44,876 nt of DNA. It comes from CAYFRC01 sp050946115. GTDB lineage: Bacteria > Bacillota > Clostridia > Christensenellales > Aristaeellaceae. Shown in pieces: positions 23,112-31,581 of this stretch. Position 1 is the first letter of the stretch. Every line of letters starts with the position of its first letter. The stretch is from contig JBMNUF010000020.1 of NCBI GenBank assembly GCA_050946115.1, forward strand, positions 1 through 44,876, read 5' to 3'. The translations under genes and the position numbers were made by a program. Under the pieces are notes generated by a model that saw only the letters and a list, made by a program, of their open reading frames with translations, did no database searches and was not told the origin of the DNA.

Positions 23112-24626
23112 TCATCCCTCGTTCGGTTCCGCGGGCGCGTCGGTCGGCTCTGCCGCGGCGGGCTCGGCGTCCCCCGCCTCCGCCGCCTTGATGCCGTATC
23201 TCGGCGCCTCCTCGGAATAGAGTATCTCCTGCATTTCGCTCGTCGCGACGCCGTCCACCGTCAGCCCCGCCGCCTGCTGGAACTGCTTGACGGCGCGCCT
23301 GGTCACATCGCCGAACTTGCCGTCGCGCTTGCCGTTGAAATAGCCCAATTCGTACAGCCGCTGCTGGAGCTTTTTGACCTCCGGGGACTGTGCGCCCTTG
23401 GAGAGCGTGGTATACTTGGCCTCCGGTTCGGGCGTTTCCTCGGGCGCGGGCGTCGCCATTTCCGTCTCGGCCTCCGCCATGATGTTGGGCAACTCCTCCG
23501 CGTTGGTGCAGGTCTTGAGCCGCTTGATCGCGTAGTTGATGACCGACCACATCTGGCTCGACTGCGCCTGCATCGCGGTGTTTTCGCCGCTCGCAGCCGT
23601 CGCCTGCACGATCGCGTCCATCATCGTCACGTTGTCGATGCCGTCCTGTATGGTGAGCAGCGCGTTTAAGAACAATTCGTCGTTCTCCAGCGGCGCCTGG
23701 GGGAAGAGTGCCGTAAACGCCTCGTTATCGGCTTCCTGCTGGCTCAACGCCATGGCGCCGGTTCCGTCCTGCCGATAGAGCGAAATGATGTTCTTGCGAT
23801 AGCTGTCCGTCGTATGCTGCTCGAGCAGCGCTATGCCCTTTTCGCGGAAATCCTTCGTGACGCCCGCGATCTGGCTCGTGTTGACGATGTTGTCCACCAG
23901 CATCACGCCGCCGATTACCAATAGCACCACCACGATCGCGACCGCCGCGCGAAGCCCCCATTTTTTCAAAAGCAATTTTTCGCGCTGCGATTTTTTCAGC
24001 CGCTTTTTGTCGCTTCTGCGCACGACGGGCGCGTCCTCGTCCTTCTCCTCCGACGCCTCGGGGAAAACGGGGAGCTCTTCGTCCTCGATTTCTTCCTCTT
24101 CTTCGTCCTCGGGCTCTTCCTCCCTGCGCTTCAAAAGCCCGAAGGGCGATGGCTTCCTGCCCTTGTTCTCGCGCACGCGCTGCATATACTCCTCGAGCTC
24201 GGGGCTTATGCCCTTCTGCACGGCGGGCTCAAGCGGCGGCATTTCGCTCTCGTCGAGCGGCTCGATGTATATCTCGGGCGCGGCCTCCTCGGGAGCAGGC
24301 TCCTCCTGCGCATACACCTCTTCCGATTCGGTCGCCTCGTCCGCAGCCTCCTCGGAATATGCCTTTGCCTCCTCCTGTGCGACCGCAAGCCGGGGGCGAT
24401 AGCTCGTCTGCGTATATATATCGTCCTCGCCGCTCTCCTCGGAGGTGGAATAGCTGATCTTGGTGTAGGGCGTAAATCGCGTTTGGGCCTTTACCGTCTC
24501 GCCCGGCGCGATGACGCTCTGCACGGATGTAAAGCCGTACATCAGGCTGTCTCCCACGAGCGCGCCGCACGACGGACAGGCAGTGTTCTCCGCCCTGAGC
24601 GTCTTGCCACAGTTGCTGCAAAACAT
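23112..24626 (-). CDS. Zinc-ribbon membrane protein with extracytoplasmic peptidoglycan-binding domain
   Basis: 504 residues, start ATG at 24626. Order of parts: a zinc ribbon (Cys3, Cys6, Cys17, Cys20), a long acidic disordered stretch (about 60-200) with an E-rich run near 165-185, and a basic stretch (KKRLKKSQREK). Next come one membrane helix (about 225-245), a helical extracytoplasmic region and a PG_binding_1 domain near 405-470 (KLQQRLYELGYFNGKRDGKFGD). An Ala/Glu/Pro-rich tail ends the protein. The topology puts the zinc ribbon in the cytoplasm and the wall-binding domain outside, linking an inner signal or partner to peptidoglycan. I know no characterised protein with this order. It has a good promoter of its own. 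Confidence 0.85.
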   Translation of the reverse strand: MFCSNCGKTLRAENTACPSCGALVGDSLMYGFTSVQSVIAPGETVKAQTRFTPYTKISYSTSEESGEDDIYTQTSYRPRLAVAQEEAKAYSEEAADEATESEEVYAQEEPAPEEAAPEIYIEPLDESEMPPLEPAVQKGISPELEEYMQRVRENKGRKPSPFGLLKRREEEPEDEEEEEIEDEELPVFPEASEEKDEDAPVVRRSDKKRLKKSQREKLLLKKWGLRAAVAIVVVLLVIGGVMLVDNIVNTSQIAGVTKDFREKGIALLEQHTTDSYRKNIISLYRQDGTGAMALSQQEADNEAFTALFPQAPLENDELFLNALLTIQDGIDNVTMMDAIVQATAASGENTAMQAQSSQMWSVINYAIKRLKTCTNAEELPNIMAEAETEMATPAPEETPEPEAKYTTLSKGAQSPEVKKLQQRLYELGYFNGKRDGKFGDVTRRAVKQFQQAAGLTVDGVATSEMQEILYSEEAPRYGIKAAEAGDAEPAAAEPTDAPAEPNEG

Positions 24627-24676
24627 ATTCCATCCCCCAGTTCTCGAAATCTGCAGAATATCCCTATTGTTATTCT

Positions 24677-24705
24677 ATTATATGCGCCTGTGTCGTTTTC
24701 GTCAA
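24677..24705 (-). promoter_or_regulatory. Sigma-A promoter of the zinc-ribbon gene
   Basis: TTGACG (24700-24705) and TATAAT (24677-24682), 17-bp spacer, with a leader of about 45 bases. Confidence 0.85.
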
Positions 24706-24786
24706 GCCCAAACGGATATTTTTTCACAAATCGCGCCTCCGGCTGCCCTTTTCGGACGGATGAACCGTGCGGACACCCTATTTACC

Positions 24787-25107
24787 CTATTTCAGCGGGT
24801 TCGCCGGCACCGCCGTGGGAGAGGCGCCCTCCACGAACACGGGGGTGACGGGCGTTTCGATCTGCGTATAGCCGACCTCCTGTACGCCATATCGCATTTG
24901 CAGCGCGGTCGCCAGCATGACCGTCATGCATAGTACCGCGACGAGGGACAACAGCAGCCTGCCGCGAAGATTGCATTTCAGCCTGCCCCACACCAGAAAA
25001 AGCCCGACCGGCGGCAGGATCACGCAAAACAGGATCGCCCAAAAAAGCGTCGCGTGTCCCTTTTTTTTCGGCGGGCGAAAATATGTGGAATAGCCGTATA
25101 TCGCCAT
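24787..25107 (-). CDS. Small membrane protein of unknown function
   Basis: 106 residues from the ATG at 25107, which has GGAGGAG three to four bases upstream. Two membrane helices are seen, ATLFWAILFCVILPPVGLFLVW and LLLSLVAVLCMTVMLATAL, joined by a short basic loop. A Pro/Thr/Val-rich tail (TPVTPVFVEGASPTAVPANP) probably lies outside. I do not recognise a family. It lies upstream of the zinc-ribbon gene but that gene has its own promoter. Confidence 0.65.
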   Translation of the reverse strand: MAIYGYSTYFRPPKKKGHATLFWAILFCVILPPVGLFLVWGRLKCNLRGRLLLSLVAVLCMTVMLATALQMRYGVQEVGYTQIETPVTPVFVEGASPTAVPANPLK

Positions 25108-25123
25108 AAACTCCTCCGCAACG

Positions 25124-25152
25124 AGAATATCTCTATGAATTTTGACGCGCAA
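25124..25152 (-). promoter_or_regulatory. Possible promoter of the small membrane protein
   Basis: TTGCGC (25147-25152) and TATTCT (25124-25129) with a 17-bp spacer, just upstream of the ribosome binding site; moderate match only. Confidence 0.4.
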
Positions 25153-25248
25153 CGCAGCCGAAAATATCCCGCTTCGCGCATTCTTCGTAAACTTTACACA
25201 AATTTCTCATTTCCCGTTCGCGGGGACACCGCCCAAATAACATTTTTG

Positions 25249-25257
25249 TGCTATACT
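25249..25257 (+). promoter_or_regulatory. Extended -10 promoter of metNIQ
   Basis: TG-C-TATACT (25249-25257) lies about 37 bases before the metN start; no good -35 is visible. The leader is too short for an S-box riboswitch, so control by a SAM riboswitch is unlikely here. Confidence 0.6.
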
Positions 25258-25293
25258 ATTATTTCGATAGGAGTTATGAATCGGAGGCTATCC

Positions 25294-26307
25294 ATGGCAG
25301 CGACGAATGAAATGATACGCATCGAGGGCTTATATAAGGTGTACGGCACGGGCGAGAACCAGGTGGTCGCGCTCAAAAACGTGAACCTTTCCGTAAAGCG
25401 CGGCGATATACACGGGATCATCGGCATGAGCGGCGCGGGCAAATCCACGCTGATCCGCTGCATGAACCTTTTGGATCGACCGACCGAGGGGCGCATCTTT
25501 ATCGACGGCGTAGAAATGACGGGGCTTTCCGACAAGATGCTTCTCGGCATGCGGCGCAACGTGGGCATGATCTTCCAGCAGTTCAACCTGCTCATGCAGC
25601 GCAACGTCGAAAAAAACGTGCGCTTTCCCATGGAGATCAGCGGCGTTCCGCGCGAAAAGGCGATCGCCCGCGCGCTCGAACTGCTCGACATCGTGTCCCT
25701 CTCCGATAAGCGCTATGCGTATCCCGCGCAGCTCTCCGGCGGACAGAAGCAGCGCGTCGCCATCGCGAGGGCGTTGACCATGGAGCCGAAAGTGCTCTTG
25801 TGCGACGAGGCGACCAGCGCGCTCGACCCCATGACGACAGCTGCCATCCTCTCGCTCCTGAAGGATATCAACAAACGCCTGGGCATCACCATCATCGTCA
25901 TCACGCACGAGATGGAGGTCATCAAGCAGATCTGCTCTCAGGTCTCCATCATCGACGGGGGCGAGATCGCCGAATCCGGCGCGGTCTCGGAAGTGTTCTC
26001 CCACCCCGCGAGCGAGGCGGGAAAGCGATTGTTTCATGGCGTCTCCGCCGTCAGAAACGGCCTTCCCGAGGGCAAAGTCGTGCGCGTGATCTTTAACGGC
26101 GGCTCCACCTACGAGCCGGTCATATCGAACATCGTCCTGTCCTGCGGCGCGCCCGTATCCATCCTCTCCGCGCAGATCGAAACCGTCGCGGGCGAATCGC
26201 GCGGGCAGATGCTCCTGCAGCTCCCCAAGGACGACGCCGTCGCGCAGAACATGCTGTCCATGCTCCGGCAAAAGGACGTCGTCATCGAGGAGGTGTCGCA
26301 GAAATGA
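25294..26307 (+). CDS. metN: D/L-methionine ABC transporter ATPase
   Basis: 337 residues from the ATG at 25294, with GGAGG six bases upstream; an alternative ATG at 25276 (GATAGGAG upstream) would add six residues. Walker A GMSGAGKST (44-52), signature LSGGQKQR (147-154) and Walker B LLCDEATSALD (168-178) are intact. The C-terminal 255-330 region is the ACT-like NIL domain (VVRVIFNGGSTYEPVISNIV) that binds methionine and inhibits transport in MetN. The gene overlaps metI by 4 bp. Confidence 0.95.
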   Translation: MAATNEMIRIEGLYKVYGTGENQVVALKNVNLSVKRGDIHGIIGMSGAGKSTLIRCMNLLDRPTEGRIFIDGVEMTGLSDKMLLGMRRNVGMIFQQFNLLMQRNVEKNVRFPMEISGVPREKAIARALELLDIVSLSDKRYAYPAQLSGGQKQRVAIARALTMEPKVLLCDEATSALDPMTTAAILSLLKDINKRLGITIIVITHEMEVIKQICSQVSIIDGGEIAESGAVSEVFSHPASEAGKRLFHGVSAVRNGLPEGKVVRVIFNGGSTYEPVISNIVLSCGAPVSILSAQIETVAGESRGQMLLQLPKDDAVAQNMLSMLRQKDVVIEEVSQK

Positions 26308-26981
26308 GCGCGTTTTTGGAAGCCAACGCGAAACTGATTTCCATGATGAAGACGGGGCTCATCGAGACCGTCCAAATGACCCTGTTTTCGACGCTGTTCG
26401 CGTATATATTGGGGATTCCGCTGGGCGTCCTCCTCGTGGTCACGGAAAAGGGGCACATTCGGGAAAATCCGGTGCTGAACCAGGCGGTCGGAACGGTCGT
26501 GAATGTATTGCGCTCCATCCCGTTCCTCATCATGATCCTCATGCTTTTCCCCCTGACGCGCATCGTCATGGGAACCGCGTTGGGCGTGCGCGCGGCGATC
26601 TTCCCCCTGGTCATCGCGGCGTTCCCGTATGTCGCGCGCATGATCGAGTCCTCCCTAAAGGAAGTGGATTCGGGCGTGATCGAGGCGGCGCAGTCCATGG
26701 GCTCCTCCACCATGCAGATCATCTTCAAGGTCATGCTGCCGGAGGCCGTGCCCTCCCTCATCAACGGCGCGGCGATCTCCATGACGACGATCCTCGGCTA
26801 TACCGCCATGGCGGGCGCGGTCGGTGCGGGCGGATTGGGCAAGATCGCCATCGACTACGGCATGTACCGCTACGACTACACGACGCTGTATGCCGCGAGC
26901 ATCCTCTTGGTGCTGCTCGTGCAGATCATCCAGATCGCGGGCACCAAGATCGCCCTCGCGGTAGACAGGCGGCGCAGATAA
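26304..26981 (+). CDS. metI: Methionine ABC transporter permease
   Basis: 225 residues, ATG at 26304 in an ATGA overlap with the metN stop. Five or so membrane helices. The EAA loop contains VIEAAQSMGSS and KVMLPEAVPSLI. GYTAMAGAVGAGGLGKIAIDYGMYRY is highly typical of MetI. Length matches the family (about 217-225). Confidence 0.95.
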   Translation: MSAFLEANAKLISMMKTGLIETVQMTLFSTLFAYILGIPLGVLLVVTEKGHIRENPVLNQAVGTVVNVLRSIPFLIMILMLFPLTRIVMGTALGVRAAIFPLVIAAFPYVARMIESSLKEVDSGVIEAAQSMGSSTMQIIFKVMLPEAVPSLINGAAISMTTILGYTAMAGAVGAGGLGKIAIDYGMYRYDYTTLYAASILLVLLVQIIQIAGTKIALAVDRRRR

Positions 26982-27097
26982 ATTTCGTATAGTGCCGCTG
27001 CTTCCATTCGGCATGCGCATTATATAGTGTTCCCAGCTTGCGAACGCGCGGCGAAAGCCAAATTCCAACGCATTCGCAAAAGAAAGGAGCGTTCCCC

Positions 27098-27919
27098 ATG
27101 AAGAAACTCGTAACCATCCTCGTCGCCCTCGCACTCATGCTTTCCGTTTCTTCCATGGCGATGGCGGAGAAGCTCGTCATCGGCGCGACGCCCACGCCTC
27201 ATGCCGAAATTCTGGAACAGATCGCATCCGATCTCGCCGAAAAGGGCATCGAGCTGGAAATCGTCGTCTATACCGAGTACACCACGCCCAACATGGCGCT
27301 GTCCAGCGGCGACCTCGACGCCAACTACTTCCAGCATAAGCCGTACATGGACGCGTACAACGAGTCCGTCGCCGACGATCAGAAGCTCGTTGCGGCGATC
27401 GGCGTGCACTACGAACCCTATGCGATCTATCCCGGCAAGTGCGCCTCCCTCGAGGAACTGGCGGACGGCGCGACCATCACCGTCACCAACGACCCCTCCA
27501 ACGAAGCGCGCGCGCTGATGCTGCTCGAATCCGCGGGCCTCATTACGCTGGCGGAGGGCGCGGGGCTCCAGGCGACTGTCTACGACATCGTGGACAACCC
27601 CAAGAACCTCAACATCATGGAGATCGAAGCGGCGCAGCTGCCCAGAACGCTGAGCGACGTCGACATGGCGGTCATCAACGGCAACTTCGCGTTGGACGCG
27701 GGGCTGAACCCCTCCACCGATTCCGTATTCATCGAGCCCGCCGATTCCGAGGCGGCTGTGACCTACACGAACTACATCGTCGTCCGCGCGGACAACGCAG
27801 ATGCCGAGTGGCTCGAGACGCTGCGCGAAGTGCTCTGCAGCCAAAAGGTGTACGACTTCATCACCACGAACGAAGCCTATCAGGGCGGCGTGATCCCGGC
27901 GTTCACCGTCGCAGAATAA
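27098..27919 (+). CDS. metQ: Methionine ABC transporter substrate-binding protein (NlpA family)
   Basis: 273 residues from the ATG at 27098 with AAAGGAG upstream; the longer frame to 27038 lacks a site. Family stretches: KLVIGATPTPHAEILEQI, YTEYTTPNMALSSGDLDANYFQHKPY, TVTNDPSNEARAL and DMAVINGNFALDAGL. These form the methionine-binding cleft of MetQ/NlpA proteins. The signal peptide ends SSMAMA with no cysteine, unlike the lipoprotein MetQ usual in Gram-positives. The 116-bp gap from metI contains a 7-bp inverted repeat (TTGCGAA and TTCGCAA). Confidence 0.94.
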   Translation: MKKLVTILVALALMLSVSSMAMAEKLVIGATPTPHAEILEQIASDLAEKGIELEIVVYTEYTTPNMALSSGDLDANYFQHKPYMDAYNESVADDQKLVAAIGVHYEPYAIYPGKCASLEELADGATITVTNDPSNEARALMLLESAGLITLAEGAGLQATVYDIVDNPKNLNIMEIEAAQLPRTLSDVDMAVINGNFALDAGLNPSTDSVFIEPADSEAAVTYTNYIVVRADNADAEWLETLREVLCSQKVYDFITTNEAYQGGVIPAFTVAE

Positions 27920-27933
27920 ACTCTCAGGCATAC

Positions 27934-27970
27934 AAAAGCGGCCGTCTCCGCGCGGGAGGGCCGCTTTTTT
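27934..27970 (+). terminator. Terminator of metNIQ
   Basis: AAAAGCGGCC and GGCCGCTTTTTT with further inner pairing around a GCGC loop, 15 bp after metQ. Confidence 0.92.
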
Positions 27971-27978
27971 GTATCGGT

Positions 27979-29109
27979 TTATCGCCTTTTGTAGCGCGAG
28001 AGCGCCCTTTGCAGCGCGATGATCTTCTCCGCCGCGTAGGACAGTTCCTCGCGCGTCGTCTGAGGCGACAGGGAAAAGCGCAGAGCGCCCTCCGCGACCT
28101 CGGGCTTTACGCCCATGGCGAGGAGTACGTGGCTGAGCTTTCGCTTTCTGGAGGAACAAGCGCTCCCCGCAGAGCAGTACACGCCCTCCGCCTCGAGCGC
28201 GTGGAGCATGACCTCCGCCCGCACGTCCGGAAGCGATACGTTCACGATGTGGGGCGCGGCATCTTCGATCGGCGCGCCGTTGACGACGAGCCCGTCGATT
28301 TTCCCCCGCAGCGCGCGTACAAATTCGCATTTCTTTTGCATCATGGTCTCGTCCACGGAAAATTCCTCGATGGCGGCGAGCAGCCCCGCGATCGCGCAGG
28401 TATTCTCGGTGCCGGAGCGAAGCCCGCTTTCCTGTCCCCCGCCGAGCTGGCGCGGCAAAAGCCGCACACCCTTTCGCACCCACAGCGCGCCGATGCCCTT
28501 GGGTCCGCACAGCTTATGCCCGCTGACGGTGACCATATCGACAAATGATGCATCGAACGGCACGCGCAGAAAGCCCTGCACGCAGTCGCAGTGGATGCGC
28601 GCTTGGGGCGACTTTTCGCGGACGGCGGCGGAAAGGCGCTTTATGTCTAAAATCGCGCCCGTCTCGTTGTTGACGAGCATGCAGCTTATGAGCGCGGTAT
28701 CCTCGGTGAGCGCATCTTCCAACTGCGCCCAATCGGGCTGCCCCTGCCCGTCCACGCGCAGATAGACGATGTCGTGCCCGTCCTGCTCGAGCCTGCGAAA
28801 CGCCTCCAGGACGCTCGGGTGCTCGGCGGAGGAGACGATCATGCGCATTTTGCCGCGCAGGGTCTCGGCATAGCCCAGGATTGCGAGGTTGTTCGCCTCC
28901 GTGCCGCCGGAGGCAAATACGACGCTTCCGGGCGCGCCCAATTTCTTTTCGATCGCTTCGCGGCATTTGTCCATGCGCTTTTCCGCCTGCAGCGCCGGGG
29001 CGTAAAGCGAGGAAGGGTTGTAAAAACCCTCCCTCATCTCCCGTTCCATCGCGGAAATGACGCACTCAAACGGCTTCGTCGTCGCGCTGTTGTCCAAATA
29101 CGCGATCAT
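27979..29109 (-). CDS. Cysteine desulfurase (IscS/NifS class)
   Basis: 376 residues from the ATG at 29109, which forms an ATGA overlap with the preceding stop; an ATG at 29118 would add three residues. PLP-dependent removal of sulfur from cysteine for Fe-S clusters or tRNA thiolation. Key residues: YLDNSATTKP at the N-terminus, His97 (SSAEHPS), PLP-lysine Lys199 (SGHKLCGPKG) and the persulfide Cys318 in GSACSSRKRK. The Cys loop is the long IscS-type. No IscU or ThiI gene is adjacent. Confidence 0.95.
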   Translation of the reverse strand: MIAYLDNSATTKPFECVISAMEREMREGFYNPSSLYAPALQAEKRMDKCREAIEKKLGAPGSVVFASGGTEANNLAILGYAETLRGKMRMIVSSAEHPSVLEAFRRLEQDGHDIVYLRVDGQGQPDWAQLEDALTEDTALISCMLVNNETGAILDIKRLSAAVREKSPQARIHCDCVQGFLRVPFDASFVDMVTVSGHKLCGPKGIGALWVRKGVRLLPRQLGGGQESGLRSGTENTCAIAGLLAAIEEFSVDETMMQKKCEFVRALRGKIDGLVVNGAPIEDAAPHIVNVSLPDVRAEVMLHALEAEGVYCSAGSACSSRKRKLSHVLLAMGVKPEVAEGALRFSLSPQTTREELSYAAEKIIALQRALSRYKRR

Positions 29110-29672
29110 TCCTGCCATATGCCGTAGTTCATGTAGTTCGGCTTCCGCACGAGCTCGATCATTTCGTCGGAAAGCTCGACGATGATCATGTGCTTCACGG
29201 AGTTCTTCGTGAAGTAGAAATAGTACAGCTTCGCGTCGCGGTTCGCGAACCAGTTGTGCTTTTTCACGTCCTTCATGGAGAGCAGCCTTTGAAACGCGGG
29301 CGTGTTGACGGGCCCGCACGATTCCACGATCTTGACGGGCATGTTCGTCAGGTACTTGCGGCGCACATTGTTGAGCACCTTGGACACGTCCAGTTCGCCG
29401 TTGGTGAAGGTGTATTCGTATTCCACGCGCAGTTCGTCCTTGCTGCGCCAGAGGAGGAACGCGCTCCCGCCGAACAGCACCAAAAAAATCAGCGAAATGA
29501 AGTTAAAGGAACCTTGCCCGCTGAACAGCAGCGTCAGCGAAGAATATACGTTAAAAAAGCTAATCAGCGCGACGATGCCGCAAAACCCGATCATCGCCCA
29601 AGAAAGGTAATACAGCGCCGTATACGTGCCCTGCTTGCGCCGAAACGCCACTTCCTCGCGAAAATTGTCCAA
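29106..29672 (-). CDS. Two-TM conserved membrane protein (DUF6106-like)
   Basis: 188 residues from a TTG at 29672 with GGAGGG seven bases upstream; the nearby ATG is in another frame. Two membrane helices (YLSWAMIGFCGIVALISFF and FISLIFLVLFGGSAFLLW) are followed by a soluble domain with RVEYEYTFTNGELDV and HNWFANRDAKLYYFYF. From memory this resembles a clostridial family often annotated DUF6106 and often next to a cysteine desulfurase. Function unknown. Translation is coupled to the desulfurase gene. Confidence 0.8.
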   Translation of the reverse strand: MDNFREEVAFRRKQGTYTALYYLSWAMIGFCGIVALISFFNVYSSLTLLFSGQGSFNFISLIFLVLFGGSAFLLWRSKDELRVEYEYTFTNGELDVSKVLNNVRRKYLTNMPVKIVESCGPVNTPAFQRLLSMKDVKKHNWFANRDAKLYYFYFTKNSVKHMIIVELSDEMIELVRKPNYMNYGIWQE

Positions 29673-29704
29673 ATTCCATCCCTCCGAGCTGTATGTTTTC
29701 CTCT

Positions 29705-29732
29705 ATTATACCACATTTCCCGCGCTTGTCGA
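29705..29732 (-). promoter_or_regulatory. Promoter of the membrane protein-desulfurase unit
   Basis: TCGACA (29727-29732) and TATAAT (29705-29710), 16-bp spacer, just upstream of the TTG start. Confidence 0.7.
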
Positions 29733-29770
29733 GCGGTTTTGGGAAAAAACACACGGTGTTCATAATCGCG

Positions 29771-30799
29771 CTACATGCTTTTGCGCGCGGTGAGCCTGTC
29801 CCACGTCTCAAACACCTTGCGCACGTTTTCGGGGCGACCGCCGGGGCCGAATTCGCACTGCGCGACGCAGCCGCCTTTATCCCACAAGGTTTCGTATACT
29901 TCGGTAACCGCATTTTCTATGTCCGAAGCGGTTCCGTGGGGCAAAAGGTGCTGCCTGTCGATCTCGCCCCAGAACGTGATCTTGCCTTTGAACGGCGCGA
30001 GCTTTTCGATGCCGATGCAGAAGATCTGCGTGTTCAGGGCGTCCAGCCCAAGCTCGATCAAATCCGGGATGATTTCCAGCGTATTCCCGTCCGAGTGCAT
30101 GAAGATCTTCTTTCCATGCGCGTGCGCGATATCGATATAGTCCTTGTACATGGGCTTGAAAACCTGCCGCCACAGCGCGGGCGGGATGAGCAGGGACTGC
30201 TGCGAGCCCCAGTCGTCCATGAAGTTCAGCACATCGACCTCGGTCTTTGCCCAGGTTTCCAAAAGTTCGCAGTAAAACGCGTGCATTTTGGCAAGGAATC
30301 GCACCATGTTCTCGGGCATGTCCATTAGGTCCATGTACAGGTTCACGGTGCCGCGCAGGAACTGTAGCTGCTCAAAGGGCCTCGGGCAACAGCCGCCGAA
30401 TCGGAGTTTGTCGGGATGCGCGCGGCAAAAGTCGTCGATCTTCTCCCTGTCGACAGTGAGCCATTCGCGCGGGATGTGTACACAATCGGCTTCCGCCCAA
30501 TCGTCGGAGGCGATCTGCGGGCGCTTGACTTCGCCGATGATGCCTTCCTGAATGCTGACGAATTCGCAACCCCAGTCGTCCGTCGAGGTACCCGGTTCGT
30601 AGGCATTGCCGCGCCCTATGCCGCGCTCCTTCGGAAAGCCCGATGTGCCCACGCCATCGCCCGGGAAGGTCTTGCGAATTTCCGCAATGGCATCGGGATA
30701 TCGCACTTCCGCCCACGGCAGAGTCCACAGGTCGCGCGGCGCGCGGGAATGGTCGTTGCGCATCTCGAGCGTGTCCAGATAAATCTTCCTCGAATGCAT
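29771..30799 (-). CDS. Uroporphyrinogen decarboxylase (URO-D) family protein
   Basis: 342 residues, ATG at 30799 with GAGAGG upstream. The C-terminal half shows the URO-D barrel pattern of MtaA/CmuA-like methyltransferases: VLNFMDDWGSQQSLLIPPALWRQ, then HAHGKKIFMHSDGNTLEIIPDLIELGLDALN. True haem-pathway HemE motifs are absent from the N-terminus, so a corrinoid-dependent methyl transfer or another decarboxylation is more likely. No corrinoid protein gene lies nearby. It is a single-gene unit behind a strong promoter. Confidence 0.88.
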   Translation of the reverse strand: MHSRKIYLDTLEMRNDHSRAPRDLWTLPWAEVRYPDAIAEIRKTFPGDGVGTSGFPKERGIGRGNAYEPGTSTDDWGCEFVSIQEGIIGEVKRPQIASDDWAEADCVHIPREWLTVDREKIDDFCRAHPDKLRFGGCCPRPFEQLQFLRGTVNLYMDLMDMPENMVRFLAKMHAFYCELLETWAKTEVDVLNFMDDWGSQQSLLIPPALWRQVFKPMYKDYIDIAHAHGKKIFMHSDGNTLEIIPDLIELGLDALNTQIFCIGIEKLAPFKGKITFWGEIDRQHLLPHGTASDIENAVTEVYETLWDKGGCVAQCEFGPGGRPENVRKVFETWDRLTARKSM

Positions 30800-30833
30800 T
30801 CTCGTTACCTCTCGCTTCTCTTTTCTGTTTTTT

Positions 30834-30862
30834 ATTGTATCCTACGCGCCCTCTCCTGTCAA
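30834..30862 (-). promoter_or_regulatory. Sigma-A promoter of the URO-D family gene
   Basis: TTGACA (30857-30862) and TACAAT (30834-30839), 17-bp spacer, about 35 bases before the start. Confidence 0.82.
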
Positions 30863-30974
30863 CGGTACAATCGCAACAGATTGCTTTTTTCCGCCAACCT
30901 CTGCACTATTTGCGGAACATTGTCGCATTTGTGTCCGTCAAAGAAACAGTAGTATTGAACGGAGGCGGTATTTC

Positions 30975-31520
30975 ATGAAACGGTTCTTGTCCCTTTTCCT
31001 CGCGCTAACCCTGTTTGCCTGCTGCACTTTTGCAAGCGCGGCTATCAACCCGATCGTGGAAGTACACGACGACGATGCGTTTGAAGACGCGCTGGATATC
31101 GAAGTGGATGTCGACGATCTCTTTGAAAAGGCGCCGGAGATGTCCATCATTTCGGACAAAATCGGGCAGATCGCGTTTGCCACGGAAAACCCCGACGGCG
31201 ACGCCGTACGCTGGACGCTGCGCTTCACCCGCGATGAAGCGTTCGACGGCGATGTCGAATTGTTCGCCGGTGTATATGCCGACGACTTTGTCGCGTCCGA
31301 TCCTTTCGACTACACGTATACCGATTCGGATGACGACGACGATGATGACGACGATACCATAACCTTTCCCGTCACCCAAATGACATCCGAGGGCGAAAAC
31401 ACCGCCGTGTACTTCTGGAACCATCGCGGCACCTATTACGCGCTGACCGTCGCAGGCAACCCCAGCAACATGCAGTTTGCGGAAGTGTTCGACAGCGTGA
31501 TGGATGTCTGCTTCGATTGA
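30975..31520 (+). CDS. Secreted acidic protein with a poly-aspartate tract
   Basis: 181 residues, ATG at 30975 with GGAGG upstream. Signal peptide MKRFLSLFLALTLFACCTFASA, then a very acidic mature chain (VHDDDAFEDALDIEVDVDD). About residue 118 there is a run of aspartates (SDDDDDDDDDT), encoded by GAC/GAT codons. Two cysteines sit in the signal core (FACC); FACC could be a weak lipobox. The later part (NTAVYFWNHRGTYYALTVAG) looks like a compact beta domain. The Asp tract might bind calcium or another cation. No family recognised. Confidence 0.75.
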   Translation: MKRFLSLFLALTLFACCTFASAAINPIVEVHDDDAFEDALDIEVDVDDLFEKAPEMSIISDKIGQIAFATENPDGDAVRWTLRFTRDEAFDGDVELFAGVYADDFVASDPFDYTYTDSDDDDDDDDDTITFPVTQMTSEGENTAVYFWNHRGTYYALTVAGNPSNMQFAEVFDSVMDVCFD

Positions 31521-31540
31521 TTCCGTCCCTTGAAAGAAAC

Positions 31541-31580
31541 CCTCCCCAAGCCCTGAAAATTCGGCTCGGGGAGGTTTTTT
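31541..31580. terminator. Terminator shared by convergent genes
   Basis: CCTCCCCAAGCC and GGCTCGGGGAGG form a stem followed by TTTTTT on the plus strand; on the minus strand GTTTCTTTC follows. It lies directly between the acidic-protein gene and the end of the AlkZ-like gene. Confidence 0.85.
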
Positions 31581-31581
31581 G

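Noticed and set aside
25108..25293. SAM (S-box) riboswitch upstream of metN
   Set aside because: The predicted promoter leaves a leader of only about 30 bases, and no S-box-like stems or terminator were seen.
29560..29913. ATG-started frame at the ribosome binding site of the two-TM protein
   Set aside because: The ATG is out of frame with the membrane protein and the product has no recognisable features; the TTG start gives a sensible protein.
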